Assembly (NCBI RefSeq): GCF_019704315.1
Contig: NZ_AP024597.1
Span: 1,054,001-1,118,000, forward strand
Length of the DNA stretch: 64,000 nt
Reading direction: 5' to 3'
Source of the DNA: Stygiolobus caldivivus
GTDB taxonomy: Archaea > Thermoproteota > Thermoprotei_A > Sulfolobales > Sulfolobaceae
Part shown: piece after piece, positions 9,561 through 19,600 of the stretch
Position numbering within the stretch: the stretch's first letter is position 1
How the letters are laid out: each line of letters opens with the position of its first letter
Made by a program: the position numbers and the translations under genes
Notes under the pieces: model-generated
What the model saw: only the letters and a program-made list of their open reading frames with translations
Told to the model about the DNA's origin: nothing
The model's database searches: none

Positions 9561-10487
9561 ACCGTCAAATACGTAGTCCTACATCAAGTCACCCCTTCGC
9601 TAAGCAGTCGGTAAACGTAGTCCCCCCCCCCCCCCGTTACCATATGTTATAAAAGGGAGGTGTTCTTACTACCCTTTACTAGTTCCAAAACCAGGTTAGA
9701 CCTAACCCCTTATGTCTTCGACACCCTTATGCCCCTCCTTTATGCCCCCTCACCTGAATAGCCTCTCCCCTCCCCCCAGCCTCTACGTGGTCTAACATGT
9801 CCGTCCTTTTATACTCCTCGACCAATGCTGGGACTGCAACTAACGGTACTGAGTAAGCGTGCCCGTGTGGGGACATTCCGTCATGGGAGAAACCAGCGAC
9901 CTCCTTACTCACTGCAGTCATGCCTATATATTGCAGTGGGTTATGGAGTATCGCTTTAAGACGTCCCATACGTTTGGTCGGCTAAAAGATCGGTTACCCT
10001 TAGTCACCGGAGGTATTAGACTTAGAAAGGCCCTTAAAAACAAAAAGAGGAGGTGTTGAAAGTGATACCTGGGGGGATGACATAAAGTAAACCCCTAGCC
10101 TGATCATGACTACGTGTACCCAAACCTCTAATAACTTGTTCAGACCTCTAATAACCCGCAGCCAATAAAGCAGACCATTGACCGACATCGTCTCTGCCTG
10201 CTGTGTAAGAGAAGTGTAACGAGCTACCTTTGATATGATAGTGCACTGTGAAAACGGTGTTATGGGGGGACCTAAATAATAAGCTGGCGAGGCTATGGCT
10301 CTTCACGTGTAAAAGTGAAGGAAAAAGGCTTTAAAGCAGAAAACATCTAGTCAAAAGAGTGGTAATGCGGCTCAATATACTTACCTAGTTATCTCACAAG
10401 TATTACAGACCTCGCTCCGTTAAAGACAAAAACTACCGGGCACACTCGAGATAGAAAAAGTTTTGAATTCACTTTAATAGTATAAAA
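9561..10487. other. Gene-poor region with poly-C tract
   Basis: No supported gene. It contains an uninterrupted run of 14 C at 9622-9635 and GC-rich degenerate sequence to about 10080. A short direct repeat, CCTCTAATAAC, occurs near 10124 and 10144. Short frames here do not resemble any protein I recognise. The last 100 bases hold the promoter region of the 10488 gene. Confidence 0.5.
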
Positions 10488-11051
10488 TTGATGAGTGAAA
10501 AACTCACCAAGGACGACATAATAGCGATATATACGGTTTTTATGAGCAGGTATGTGAAATTTTCCTCAATATATTTCTTCCTAATTGCCGGTTCAACACT
10601 TACCGATTACCTTTCCATATCTCTAAAAAATTTAACTATTAGCATTATTGTCGGTGAAGCTATTACAGGTGTCATAGCAGGCTCCTACATTATTTTATTC
10701 CTCATATCAATACAATTTATTAAATTAAACAAGCTGTTTTTAGGCTTTAAAAACATGTTAAACTATTCTTTACTTAAAATAATTTTACTTGTGATTTATT
10801 TCTTAATCAATAGGTTTTTGCCCTACTATAGTGTCCCTCTATTCGAGACTATAGCGACGCCGTTAGCCCCTGTCCTCTTGTTGTTACCCCCCGGGAGCCC
10901 GGTTACGAATAGGTTTAACAGGGGTATCTATTTGCTCTCCCTAACTTATCTCCTCATTTCCCCTGTCTACTATTTTGTAGGGGTAGCCAATTCCTTTCTC
11001 GTAGCTTCTATACTTTTACTGGCGGGAGGGATATATATTGCTATTAGATAG
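10488..11051 (+). CDS. Hypothetical membrane protein
   Basis: 187 residues with five or six hydrophobic helices (about 25-45, 52-80, 90-110, 120-137, 146-165, 168-186) and a short charged N-terminus. No motif I can name. It overlaps the following winged-helix gene by 14 bases, so the two are transcribed together; such membrane-plus-wHTH pairs often accompany ABC-2 exporters, and two ABC-2 permease genes and an ATPase lie within 4 kb. The ATG at 10488 is followed by another at 10491. Role unknown. Confidence 0.65.
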   Translation: MMSEKLTKDDIIAIYTVFMSRYVKFSSIYFFLIAGSTLTDYLSISLKNLTISIIVGEAITGVIAGSYIILFLISIQFIKLNKLFLGFKNMLNYSLLKIILLVIYFLINRFLPYYSVPLFETIATPLAPVLLLLPPGSPVTNRFNRGIYLLSLTYLLISPVYYFVGVANSFLVASILLLAGGIYIAIR

Positions 11052-11355
11052 GGTTAAGACCCTCGTGCTCGTGTTCCTTTATATAAGGGGCCCCCTCTCG
11101 TTTACCGAGTTATTAAATATGATTAACGACGTGAATAACATCGAAAAAAAGGAGAGGATAACTAAAGGGAACTTGGACTCGCACATTAAGATATTGTTAA
11201 GGGAAGGCTTAGTGGAACGTAAGGAGAGCTTTTATTTTATCACCGGGAAAAAGGTAATTTACAAAATAACCGAAAGGGGTAAGGAGGAGTTATTTAATAC
11301 TATTAAGGAGCTACAATATTTGAACGAATTAATAAAAAAAGATGATAAAAAGTAA
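11038..11355 (+). CDS. Winged-helix regulator (ArsR/HTH_34-like)
   Basis: 105 residues from a TTG start that overlaps the upstream gene by 14 bases. Order of elements: a first helix (VKTLVLVFLYIRGPLSFTEL), a recognition segment with TKGNLDSHIKILLREGLVE, a beta wing (FYFITGKKVIYKIT) and ERGKEELFN, the standard layout of small winged-helix repressors of the HTH_34 type (GNLSxHLKKLEExGyV...YxLTexGrexL). The Lys-rich C-terminus may form a dimer helix. It probably regulates its own operon and perhaps the ABC exporter genes downstream; that link is inferred from position. Confidence 0.7.
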   Translation: MLLDRVKTLVLVFLYIRGPLSFTELLNMINDVNNIEKKERITKGNLDSHIKILLREGLVERKESFYFITGKKVIYKITERGKEELFNTIKELQYLNELIKKDDKK

Positions 11356-11829
11356 AAAACAAAGAATGTACGGCACATACAGAATCCCCCGTATACCACA
11401 AGAGAGTAGGCCTAAACTATTTATTTCTACATAGAGACGGGACAGAACAAGGTAAATTAGTAGTAAGTCGACACGACACCGCCAGTATATTCCCTCCATA
11501 GAGTAGGATACCACACCCCTTATAAAACCAAAAAATGTCTGTGAAGCCTTTTACATGTAAATTTAACCTCTAATTTAAGTACTATAAACGGCGTCAGTAA
11601 ATTACGGTATGTCTTAAAACCGGGGTAATTTAAAGACCTTGCTTATTCGTCCGAGAGCGTTTTCCCCTACGTACAATACAAAAACGGACATACCGTGACT
11701 ACTACAGTATGAACGCTCAGGCCTTTAGTCTTTACCCCTTTACCGGCCTCGTCCCCCCTTTCACGGTGTGATATATTAACCCGACTAAAGGTCTCGTTTT
11801 CAGACTTTACCACCCCTTAATAAGTTAAA

Positions 11830-12639
11830 GTGCCCCTAATAATAACAATGATACGAGAAAGTACGCGTATAATATTCTCAAGGAGGAGGTTTTATATAAT
11901 AGTAATAATTTTTGTTGTTTTAAATATATTATTTATATCAAGTACTATAGGGTCATACCAAAGACTGGTCTCCTTGAATAGGATATATAAATACGCCGTA
12001 CTCCCGTCGGTAGAGTCCCTTTTATTGGCTGACGTCTTTTATATCCTACCTCTATACCTCTCTGACATAGTGTCCGAAGAGAAGGACTCCTCAAGGGTCA
12101 TTTTCTTAAAATCGTTATTTAAGGGCAACACTAAGAGGTACTTATTATCAAAGGTGTTATCAGCGATAATTGTGATGTCCGTTTTTTCCGTAACACTTAG
12201 CCTGACCTTAACTGAAATCATCAACTTTTACTTAGTAGGTCTATCCTCTTTGCAAATGCTGGAAATTTCAGTTATTTTGTCCATAATACTCGTGGTAATT
12301 AATATACAAATGGTCGGGTTAGGTTCCTTATTTAATAACCCTAAAATTAGTATCGTCTTTAATTTCCTTTTTTATTCAGTATTTTATAACGGTACACTCA
12401 TTTACATACTGGAGCACGGTTTTAGCCATTATTACTTGGACCTCGTCGTATCAGTTCAATTTTTCACGATGAATAATGTAGAAAACCGGCCCATTAGTTT
12501 ACTCTTTTCGGTTATAGGTGGTACTGCTCCCCATATATCGATATCGTTATCACAAATTATACTAGGTATTTTAATTAACCTGGCCGTAGGTGTAATCCCG
12601 ATAATTTACAGCCTAATGAAAATAGGTAAAGAAAATTGA
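11830..12639 (+). CDS. ABC-2 type permease-like membrane protein
   Basis: 269 residues with a basic N-terminus (IRESTRIIFSRRRF) followed by about six hydrophobic helices (about 20-40, 65-80, 95-120, 135-165, 180-200, 235-262). The loop DIVSEEKDSSRVIFLKSLFKGNTKRYLLSK resembles the EREegTl...P.sR.eil..K coupling-helix region of ABC-2 permeases (split here for length). GTG start at 11830; an ATG at 11848 would also fit. It pairs in size and layout with 13462-14280 and with the ATPase at 14659. Substrate unknown; export is the usual role of this family. Confidence 0.65.
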   Translation: MPLIITMIRESTRIIFSRRRFYIIVIIFVVLNILFISSTIGSYQRLVSLNRIYKYAVLPSVESLLLADVFYILPLYLSDIVSEEKDSSRVIFLKSLFKGNTKRYLLSKVLSAIIVMSVFSVTLSLTLTEIINFYLVGLSSLQMLEISVILSIILVVINIQMVGLGSLFNNPKISIVFNFLFYSVFYNGTLIYILEHGFSHYYLDLVVSVQFFTMNNVENRPISLLFSVIGGTAPHISISLSQIILGILINLAVGVIPIIYSLMKIGKEN

Positions 12640-13461
12640 GCTAATAGGTGGTAGTCGAAGTAAACTGAGTGAATCTACCTAAACCCTTTTTCCAGTTTGC
12701 TATAAAAGACTCATAAATTAAACACTTTCTCCTTAAAGCAGTAGCGGTTAATACGATGTCCCGGGCCAATGTCCGCCCCATTAACGATGATTAAACCCTT
12801 AACCCACCACACCTTATGCCCGTCCTCAAAACGTTGTCGGTAGTGTGTGTAGCAGGTGCCTCAGAGGCCACGACCTCGCCCATAAACTCAGGGCAGGCCG
12901 ATCTTCTCCACCGACGAGGGTAAATTTGTAGACAAGTCGTCGGGGTCGGGGTAACGGGTCCCCTCCCTTAACCCGTTTACGTTAATTGACATAGGTGATC
13001 CGGGGATGACGTGCCAAGTAGGGGGTAAGCCCTCAAAGTCCTTCCGGTCGACTTGCCTTCAGTACCCTTACCTGCACCGTGAACTAGTAAGCCTTCGGAG
13101 CTAGTTTTACCGAGGCTTCGTGGGCCTTCCTTACACTACTAGGCCTATTTTCACACTTTCAATGGGGTTTAACTCGTGTACCGTCCCCACGGCCTGGCAT
13201 ATTGGCCTCACCAGCTGGCGTGGTGACATGAAGGTAAGCGTGTCGTTTGACGGACAATTTTTCACGTCTAAACCCACTTAAATAAAGGCCCCAAATAAGG
13301 CGTGTTTAACACGTGGGAGGTGTTACCGTCGCCGGGCTGTACTTTACCCGGTCTTTTGCCTAACCGGCACAGGGGTAGGCGCGTATTTTTAGTTTGGTTT
13401 AAGTCGTAAAACCAGACTTCCCCCCACTTATATTATATCACGCTCACATTTTAATAGTGAC
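12640..13461. other. Degenerate GC-rich spacer
   Basis: About 820 bases without an intact gene. The middle part (about 12760-13330) is GC-rich, and minus-strand fragments such as HEASVKLAPKAY and MGEVVASEAPAT look protein-like but are broken by stops and frame changes. I cannot name the family. The last 35 bases carry a TATA-like TTATATTATA at about 13428-13437, 25-30 bases before the ATG of the next gene. Confidence 0.4.
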
Positions 13462-14280
13462 ATGATGGGTTTTATACTAAGGTCCCTATTTTTCGCAAAG
13501 AAATTCGTAATATTCACGTTAATTTATGTGCTCTTCTCTATTTCCCTGTTTGTCTCCTTTAAATATTATACGGAATTTTATGCGGACGTAGGTCCCCTCA
13601 AAAACGTACTCCTCTTTACCCTCATTTTGGCGTCATACAACATTTGGTTTTCAACGTCGATCCTTTTTAGTGCATACAGTTCCACAGTAATTCCGGAAGA
13701 CATAGGTAAAGAAGCGCATTATATATTCCTGAAGTCGGTGTACAAGTCTTTATTCCGTAAATACGTATGGTATAAGGCAATAACAGTGTTGGCTTTTCTA
13801 ACAGTTTTAGGGTCGACATCTTCGCTACTCCTTTTCGTCTTGGTATCTCCCCCAATACAGTCGTTCACTGTCGGCGATTATGAAAGGCTCTTGGTGTTAT
13901 TCCTTTTGTTGTCCACAGTACCCGTAGCGTCAACGTTAGCTTTCACGAGTTTCGTCCCGGACGAAAAGGTTGCCCTACTCTTCACTATAGCAATCTATTT
14001 TTTCGTCAACGTGTTTATGGGCGGTTATTATTTAGTAAAATACGCTGCAAACGCTACACCATACGTCTTATTTACTTTACCGATATATTTACCTACAGCC
14101 CTGCACGACTGGGGTGAAGTGTATGCTCAAGCTAAAACTGCATACAACGAGGTTTCCGGAGTAGCGTTACCTTACGTCGACTATAACGTAATATTAAACA
14201 CTTTGCTGTTGTACTCTATTGTGTCAATAATTTTCATGGTCATAGGGATAGAAACCAACTTGAGGAGGAAAGGCAACTAG
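13462..14280 (+). CDS. ABC-2 type permease-like membrane protein
   Basis: 272 residues with six hydrophobic helices (about 14-32, 48-68, 92-122, 140-165, 172-192, 244-264). The cytoplasmic loop VIPEDIGKEAHYIFLKSVYK...YVWYKA is laid out like the corresponding loop of the 11830 permease (DIVSEEKDSSRVIFLKSLFK...YLLSK), so the two look like half-permeases of one exporter. ATG start (MMGF; the second Met is equally possible) with a TATA-like element about 25-30 bases upstream. Substrate unknown. Confidence 0.65.
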   Translation: MMGFILRSLFFAKKFVIFTLIYVLFSISLFVSFKYYTEFYADVGPLKNVLLFTLILASYNIWFSTSILFSAYSSTVIPEDIGKEAHYIFLKSVYKSLFRKYVWYKAITVLAFLTVLGSTSSLLLFVLVSPPIQSFTVGDYERLLVLFLLLSTVPVASTLAFTSFVPDEKVALLFTIAIYFFVNVFMGGYYLVKYAANATPYVLFTLPIYLPTALHDWGEVYAQAKTAYNEVSGVALPYVDYNVILNTLLLYSIVSIIFMVIGIETNLRRKGN

Positions 14281-14658
14281 TAAATTCAACGCCTGCATTA
14301 GCCCCCACTGCTGATATTTCGTTAAGTTAGCATAAATTATTATATAATATAAAAAAGTTTAAATTTAGTCCAAGTCTACCGTAGCTTATATGCGGGTGGA
14401 CTAAGTACACTATACTTTCGGACAAATCCCCCGGGTAAAGTAATCGTCACACACGCTTTAAATTATACTCAGTCGAGCGCTAAAGGGCAAGCCCCTTGTC
14501 GTACCCGACTCCAGGCTAAAGCCCCTCCCCCCGTCGTCAATTACAAACCGACAAAGGTCACATACACGTGTATTGGCGCTCGCCGTTATAAGACCCGTAA
14601 TAAGTCTTAAACTCAGACTTTGTCGTGTTATTAAATACGTCGAGTAGAAAATATAAAT
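14281..14658. other. Intergenic before ABC ATPase
   Basis: No gene seen. AT-rich to about 14370, then GC-rich degenerate sequence. GTTATTAAATACG at about 14627-14639 is a plausible TATA element for the ATPase gene, 20-30 bases before its GTG. Confidence 0.4.
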
Positions 14659-15255
14659 GTGCGAGCACCTTTGGTTGAAATAAAGGGCTTAACGGTAAAG
14701 AGAGGGGGTATGACGATACTTAAGGACGTCAACATCGTCGTCGAAGAGAGTAACCCCGTCTGTCTGATAGGTAATAACGGCGCCGGTAAGACTACACTAC
14801 TGTTAGCTATAGCCAAAGTGGTCCCCGCTGAAGGGGAAATGAAGTTTGCTGGGAGGGAATTGGGCCAAGGAGAGGTGAGCTTCTATGTAGAGGGGATGGA
14901 GCCCTACGGCCACTTGACCGTAAACGACTACTACAGCCTATTCAAGGGTTTGTACAAGACCGGTGTAAAAGACATATTCGGGGTTTACGACAAGTGGAAA
15001 AACACCAGGTTTTCCAAACTCTCCCAAGGGACTAAGAAAAAACTGCTTTTAGAACTGGTAATTTCCCAACCCCATAAGTTATTATTAATAGACGAACCCT
15101 TCGCGAACTTAGACGACGAGTCAAAGGAAATACTTACGTCTTATTTAATGGACGAAGCAGAGGAAAACATCGTGGTCCTGACGTCACCGTCAAAGGAGGT
15201 AGTCAGCGGGGTGTGTAGGTCGTTTTATGACGTCGCAGTGTGGAGGGTCTACTGA
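14659..15255 (+). CDS. ABC transporter ATPase
   Basis: 198 residues, short for an ABC ATPase but with all core motifs. Walker A is GNNGAGKTT (about 39-47). A degenerate signature LSQGTKKK stands in place of LSGGQ (about 119-126), Walker B is LLLIDEP (about 138-144), followed by FANLDD (D-loop region). The H-loop His is not obvious: the expected site reads VLTSPSKEV, as in some diverged exporters. Start is GTG at 14659 (RAPLVEIKGLTVK). It probably drives the ABC-2 permeases at 11830 and 13462, although 380 to 2000 bases of non-coding DNA separate them, so a single transcript is doubtful. Confidence 0.8.
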   Translation: MRAPLVEIKGLTVKRGGMTILKDVNIVVEESNPVCLIGNNGAGKTTLLLAIAKVVPAEGEMKFAGRELGQGEVSFYVEGMEPYGHLTVNDYYSLFKGLYKTGVKDIFGVYDKWKNTRFSKLSQGTKKKLLLELVISQPHKLLLIDEPFANLDDESKEILTSYLMDEAEENIVVLTSPSKEVVSGVCRSFYDVAVWRVY

Positions 15256-15977
15256 GGGTTAGTCTTTCAGTTAAGCTAGAGCTAATGGAAGTTAAAATTA
15301 GGAAGGAGCAAGTAAGCGGAACGCAAAGCCCTTGGGGGGCGACACCGCGCTTTCGGTTTACGAAGTCCCAGACACAGCCGCTCCCTAGTCCGTACCTCTC
15401 CTTTCTTTTATGAAATTCCCAAGCCCTTTTAATTTCATTAGGGATTAACATAACTGGTCATATGGACTATACACTACGTAATATTTTTATTAGTAAGATT
15501 TATCATCGACACCGAGAAGGAGAAAAACCAGCATAAAATTAGGTATAATAATATTCGTAACAGGATGGAAGACGTGGGCTGTACTAGAGGAGTGGAGTGG
15601 AGAGTATGGGAGATATGAGGGCCCATTAAAGACGTTCATAGTGGTAGTGGGGTTACTGTGTCGTGTTACGTGAGTTACACGATTTTTACAAGAAGGGTGT
15701 CCGCCGTCATCAGTAGGGAAAAATTCCCGACACCGAGACAGCCGAGGTACTTAAGGAATGGGGGGACACGGCCTCAATAAAGGGCCCTTGAGGGGTGTCG
15801 GGTTGTTTAATAGTTTAGGGGGTGACAAGAGTGATAATAATAATACACAATCAATTTTTCCCAGTGAACTGTGGACAACACAATTTTTTCTCACTGGAAT
15901 GACGACCACTGCTTACCTACTCCTCTCAGCAGTCTTTCAAGGCCTAAAGGGAAAAACCGGCATAAATACCCTTTTAA
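15256..15977. other. Gene-poor region with protein-like relics
   Basis: No intact gene supported. A plus-strand frame at 15758-15991 ends with SELWTTQFFLTGMTTTAYLL, close in sequence to the end of the relic at 9100-9140 on the opposite strand, so both look like the same broken gene end. The rest is degenerate. Confidence 0.4.
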
Positions 15978-15994
15978 ATACTAGTAACTAGTAT
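15978..15994. promoter_or_regulatory. Palindromic operator before small antitoxin-like gene
   Basis: ATACTAGTAACTAGTAT is a perfect 8+1+8 inverted repeat ending 6 bases before the ATG at 16001. It overlaps or directly follows the TATA-like TTTTAAATA (15973-15980), so a bound protein would block transcription. This is the usual place for autoregulation by an antitoxin. Confidence 0.65.
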
Positions 15995-16000
15995 ATATTT

Positions 16001-16150
16001 ATGAGAATTGTTGAGGACGAGCACGGGAACAGGTTTTTAGTCATCGAGGATAAAGAGGACTTAGAGAAGTTTAAGGAAGACGTCTTGAGGAGGATAAGGG
16101 AGAAGGCTAGTGCCCGTAAACCTCCTTATGAGACCCGTTCTCCCAAATAA
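16001..16150 (+). CDS. Small antitoxin-like protein
   Basis: 49 residues: MRIVEDEHGNRFLVIEDKED, then LEKFKEDVLRRIREKASARK and a short tail. The N-terminal half is strand-like and acidic, the C-terminal half an amphipathic charged helix, as in small RelB-type antitoxins. A TATA-like box about 25 bases upstream and a 17-bp palindrome next to the start suggest a leaderless, autoregulated gene. Its last 44 bases overlap, tail to tail, the 3' end of the RelE-like toxin gene on the other strand. That convergent arrangement is unusual for a toxin-antitoxin pair. The role is inferred from size, the operator and the neighbour. Confidence 0.55.
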   Translation: MRIVEDEHGNRFLVIEDKEDLEKFKEDVLRRIREKASARKPPYETRSPK

Positions 16151-16379
16151 ATACGATACAGTTTTTCGTGTCCACACTGTATAGTACCCTTATATCGCCC
16201 GTAACTTCTATGGAAAACATGGGGTTACCGTAAATGTCCTTTCCTAATTTTTCCCTAGGATATTTAAAGGGATCGTTTTGAATCAATTCTATTTTCTCGA
16301 AAATAAGCATTGCTACCTTATCGTTATACTTGTTGGCGATATGGTCTACTAGCTCTTGATAACTTTTAGCTTTCCTCAT
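16107..16379 (-). CDS. RelE/ParE-type toxin
   Basis: 90 residues. The order of elements matches small RelE mRNA-interferase toxins: N-terminal helices (YQELVDHIANKYNDKVAMLI), a PREKLGKDIYGNPMFSIEV segment, then the core strands DIRVLYSV and CIVFIWENGSHKEVYG. The Arg of DIRVLY corresponds to the family's central Arg, and the C-terminal strand ends with a His-Lys pair where the catalytic residues usually lie. A TATA-like TTTTTAAATAC lies about 55 bases upstream of the ATG. The expected antitoxin is not upstream; instead a small gene on the opposite strand overlaps its 3' end. Probably intact. Confidence 0.75.
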   Translation of the reverse strand: MRKAKSYQELVDHIANKYNDKVAMLIFEKIELIQNDPFKYPREKLGKDIYGNPMFSIEVTGDIRVLYSVDTKNCIVFIWENGSHKEVYGH

Positions 16380-16620
16380 TAAAAATCTCAGTTCCTACTT
16401 CTCACAGACCACGTTAAAAGAAATAGAAGTAAGTATTTAAAAACCTTTCTGTTTTTATTCTTTCTTAATTAACATCTCATTAGAAAAAATAATAATAATA
16501 AGATAAAATTTTGAACTCGACTAGGATTAAAATTATAAAGTAAGTAGAGAACGCGAGAAATACATAATTCCATTGGAGATTCGCCAAACCAAGAACAATT
16601 TAGAATTAATTTAGGTTTGT
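16380..16620. other. AT-rich spacer with repeat relic
   Basis: Promoter region of the toxin gene plus AT-rich DNA. At about 16563-16581, ATAATTCCATTGGAGATT resembles a decayed CRISPR repeat, suggesting that array 2 once extended further. Confidence 0.4.
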
Positions 16621-19600
16621 CTTTCAATTTCGTGGAGGATTAACTTTAAACCGAACTTGCATACCGCGGGAAAGGCATATCCTGCACTACTTTTAATTCC
16701 ATCCAGAATTAACCTAACGACTCTGTAGCGTTTAGTGCCTTAGTGCATCGTATCTGTCTCCAATTCCATTGAGGATTAACATAATGAAAAATGTAAGGGT
16801 TGAAGTTGAATTCAAATTCTTTCAATTCCATGAGGGATTAACCTCAGTACGTCGTCCCTGAAAAGCGTCGCCATTTTTACTGCGCTTTCAATTCCATGAA
16901 GGATTAACTTTATCAACGAAAAAAATAAAGAATTATCTTCAAGACTGTCTTTCAATTCCATGAAGGATTAACGTGGTCCTGGTAGTATTTTTACCCCGCT
17001 CTTTGTTTGTTCTGACTTTCAATTCCATGAAGGATTAACTCAACTCTCAACCACACCCCTCGTTTGGTGGCCAGACAAGACTTTCAATTCCATGAAGGAT
17101 TAACTCTGCCCATTGGCTAGGTGAACTATTCTTGGATTGAGATCTTTCAATTCCATGAAGGATTAACTTAGCGATGAGAAACGTCAGAAATATGCGACAG
17201 TAACTTTCAATTCCATGAAGGATTAACTTGTTAATGATACTGAGATTCTTAATCATAAAATAACTAGCTTTCAATTCCATGAAGGATTAACAAGTGCAAT
17301 CTCAATCTTCTAATCAATCTCAACAACCATCCTTTCAATTCCATGAAGGATTAACAAAATTCGCTTAAATAGATTGACCTCAGCACTCTGGTCAACTTTC
17401 AATTCCATGAAGGATTAACACGGGGTCGACGACTTCATAAAAAATGTGAAAGGGAAGAAGCTTTCAATTCCATGAAGGATTAACTTCGGACGAAGAAACG
17501 TATGACTATTTACTAGAGGCATATGCTTTCAATTCCATGAAGGATTAACCCCATACAACTTAGTGCAGACCTTCAACTTGTCATATGACTTTCAATTCCA
17601 TGAAGGATTAACCGGCAGAGTATATAGAAAAAATAATAATAATAAAGTTATAGCTTTCAATTCCATGAAGGATTAACTCAATAAGTTGAAAGACATTTCT
17701 GGCTATATAGTGTATCCTCTTTCAATTCCATGAAGGATTAACAATATATGTTTTTTCAGCGTTTGAATCAGAGGTGTTGAATCTTTCAATTCCATGAAGG
17801 ATTAACGATTTGTAAGGAGAGTGATATAGAAATTTGCACGTATCTGCTTTCAATTCCATGAAGGATTAACGATATAATTCTAAATAGAACGAATTTCTCC
17901 AATTTGACTTTCAATTCCATGAAGGATTAACACTATTAATATACAATCTAACTTCTTTCGGTGAAGTTGACTTTCAATTCCATGAAGGATTAACAACTTA
18001 TCTAAAAAGGACCTACTATTAACTAAAACTCTTCTAACTTTCAATTCCATGAAGGATTAACAAGACAGAATAATAGACCTGTGTCGAAAGTAATAAAGAT
18101 AAACTTTCAATTCCATGAAGGATTAACCTGTTGAATTCTATCTTGCATGTAGAAAGTTGACGGGAACTTTCAATTCCATGAAGGATTAACCTCAATGATG
18201 GGATATACGGTTGGGGGAACTGTATATTAAACTTTCAATTCCATGAAGGATTAACCTTTGCGTTTGCGTATATGTTTTTCACTACTGAATTCAGCTTTCA
18301 ATTCCATGAAGGATTAACATCGGCGCAGGCGCAGGGCTAGGAGCGGGACTTCTAGGGGCCTTTCAATTCCATGAAGGATTAACCTACTATGAGTGATATC
18401 GTTTCAAAGCAGTATGTGGTAGTTCTTTCAATTCCATGAAGGATTAACTACAAGACGCAAATATCTCAATTGAACAGATAATAGAACTTTCAATTCCATG
18501 AAGGATTAACAATCTTCTATTCTTTTCGTAACTTATGAGAATAAAATCTTTCAATTCCATGAAGGATTAACTGATTCGGGTTTACATCTCTCATTTGGTG
18601 GGCAGACGAGACTTTCAATTCCATGAAGGATTAACCAGACGTATGAGGCTAGGACCTATCGTCCTCAAAGAGGCTCTTTCAATTCCATGAAGGATTAACA
18701 AGACTATGAAACAAGGGTACGACGCTTCTGCGTCGTATCTTTCAATTCCATGAAGGATTAACCTGAAGGATTAAACTCGGCTAAAGCTTCGTTCAATTGT
18801 CTTTCAATTCCATGAAGGATTAACTCTAACCCGATGTTCCCCGCTAACCCCCACTGTCCTGCCACTTTCAATTCCATGAAGGATTAACTTATAGTCGAAA
18901 GCCCGTTAATCATGAATAGGAAGAAGTGGCTTTCAATTCCATGAAGGATTAACTCTTTCTCGATAACTTCTTAAACGTCTTCGCCAAATATACTTTCAAT
19001 TCCATGAAGGATTAACTATCTTATTACGCATTCCGCAAAACGAAAGATTTTTAAATCTTTCAATTCCATGAAGGATTAACACGATTAAACTGGGGTGTTT
19101 AATCCGTAGGGGTGGTAGGTGCTTTCAATTCCATGAAGGATTAACTTGACTTTAACGAAACTTGCGAGGACGATATAAGGAAAAAGGCTTTCAATTCCAT
19201 GAAGGATTAACAGGGTATCGGCACAGAGCGGGCTGACAGCTTCTAGCAATGTTACTTTCAATTCCATGAAGGATTAACCTACTCTGAGTAGTGAGGTTTA
19301 TTGCATAACGCTCAACAGCTTTCAATTCCATGAAGGATTAACGCATTGCGGGTTTGTGTTGTATAAGTTCGAGAAGGTTGGTCCTTTCAATTCCATGAAG
19401 GATTAACATGTACAGTAAATTCCAGCAGTTAAAGTAGTCGTGTTGTACTTTCAATTCCATGAAGGATTAACTTTCGAAAGCTGCATAGAGTATCAGTTGT
19501 CCTAGCACGTCTGGCTTTCAATTCCATGAAGGATTAACATGCGTTTTCTTTAAATATGCTTACATCAGATGCGAGCATCTTTCAATTCCATGAAGGATTA

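Noticed and set aside
9727-10188. Minus-strand frames of 60-80 codons in the poly-C region
   Set aside because: GC-rich, mutually overlapping, no recognisable motif or promoter.
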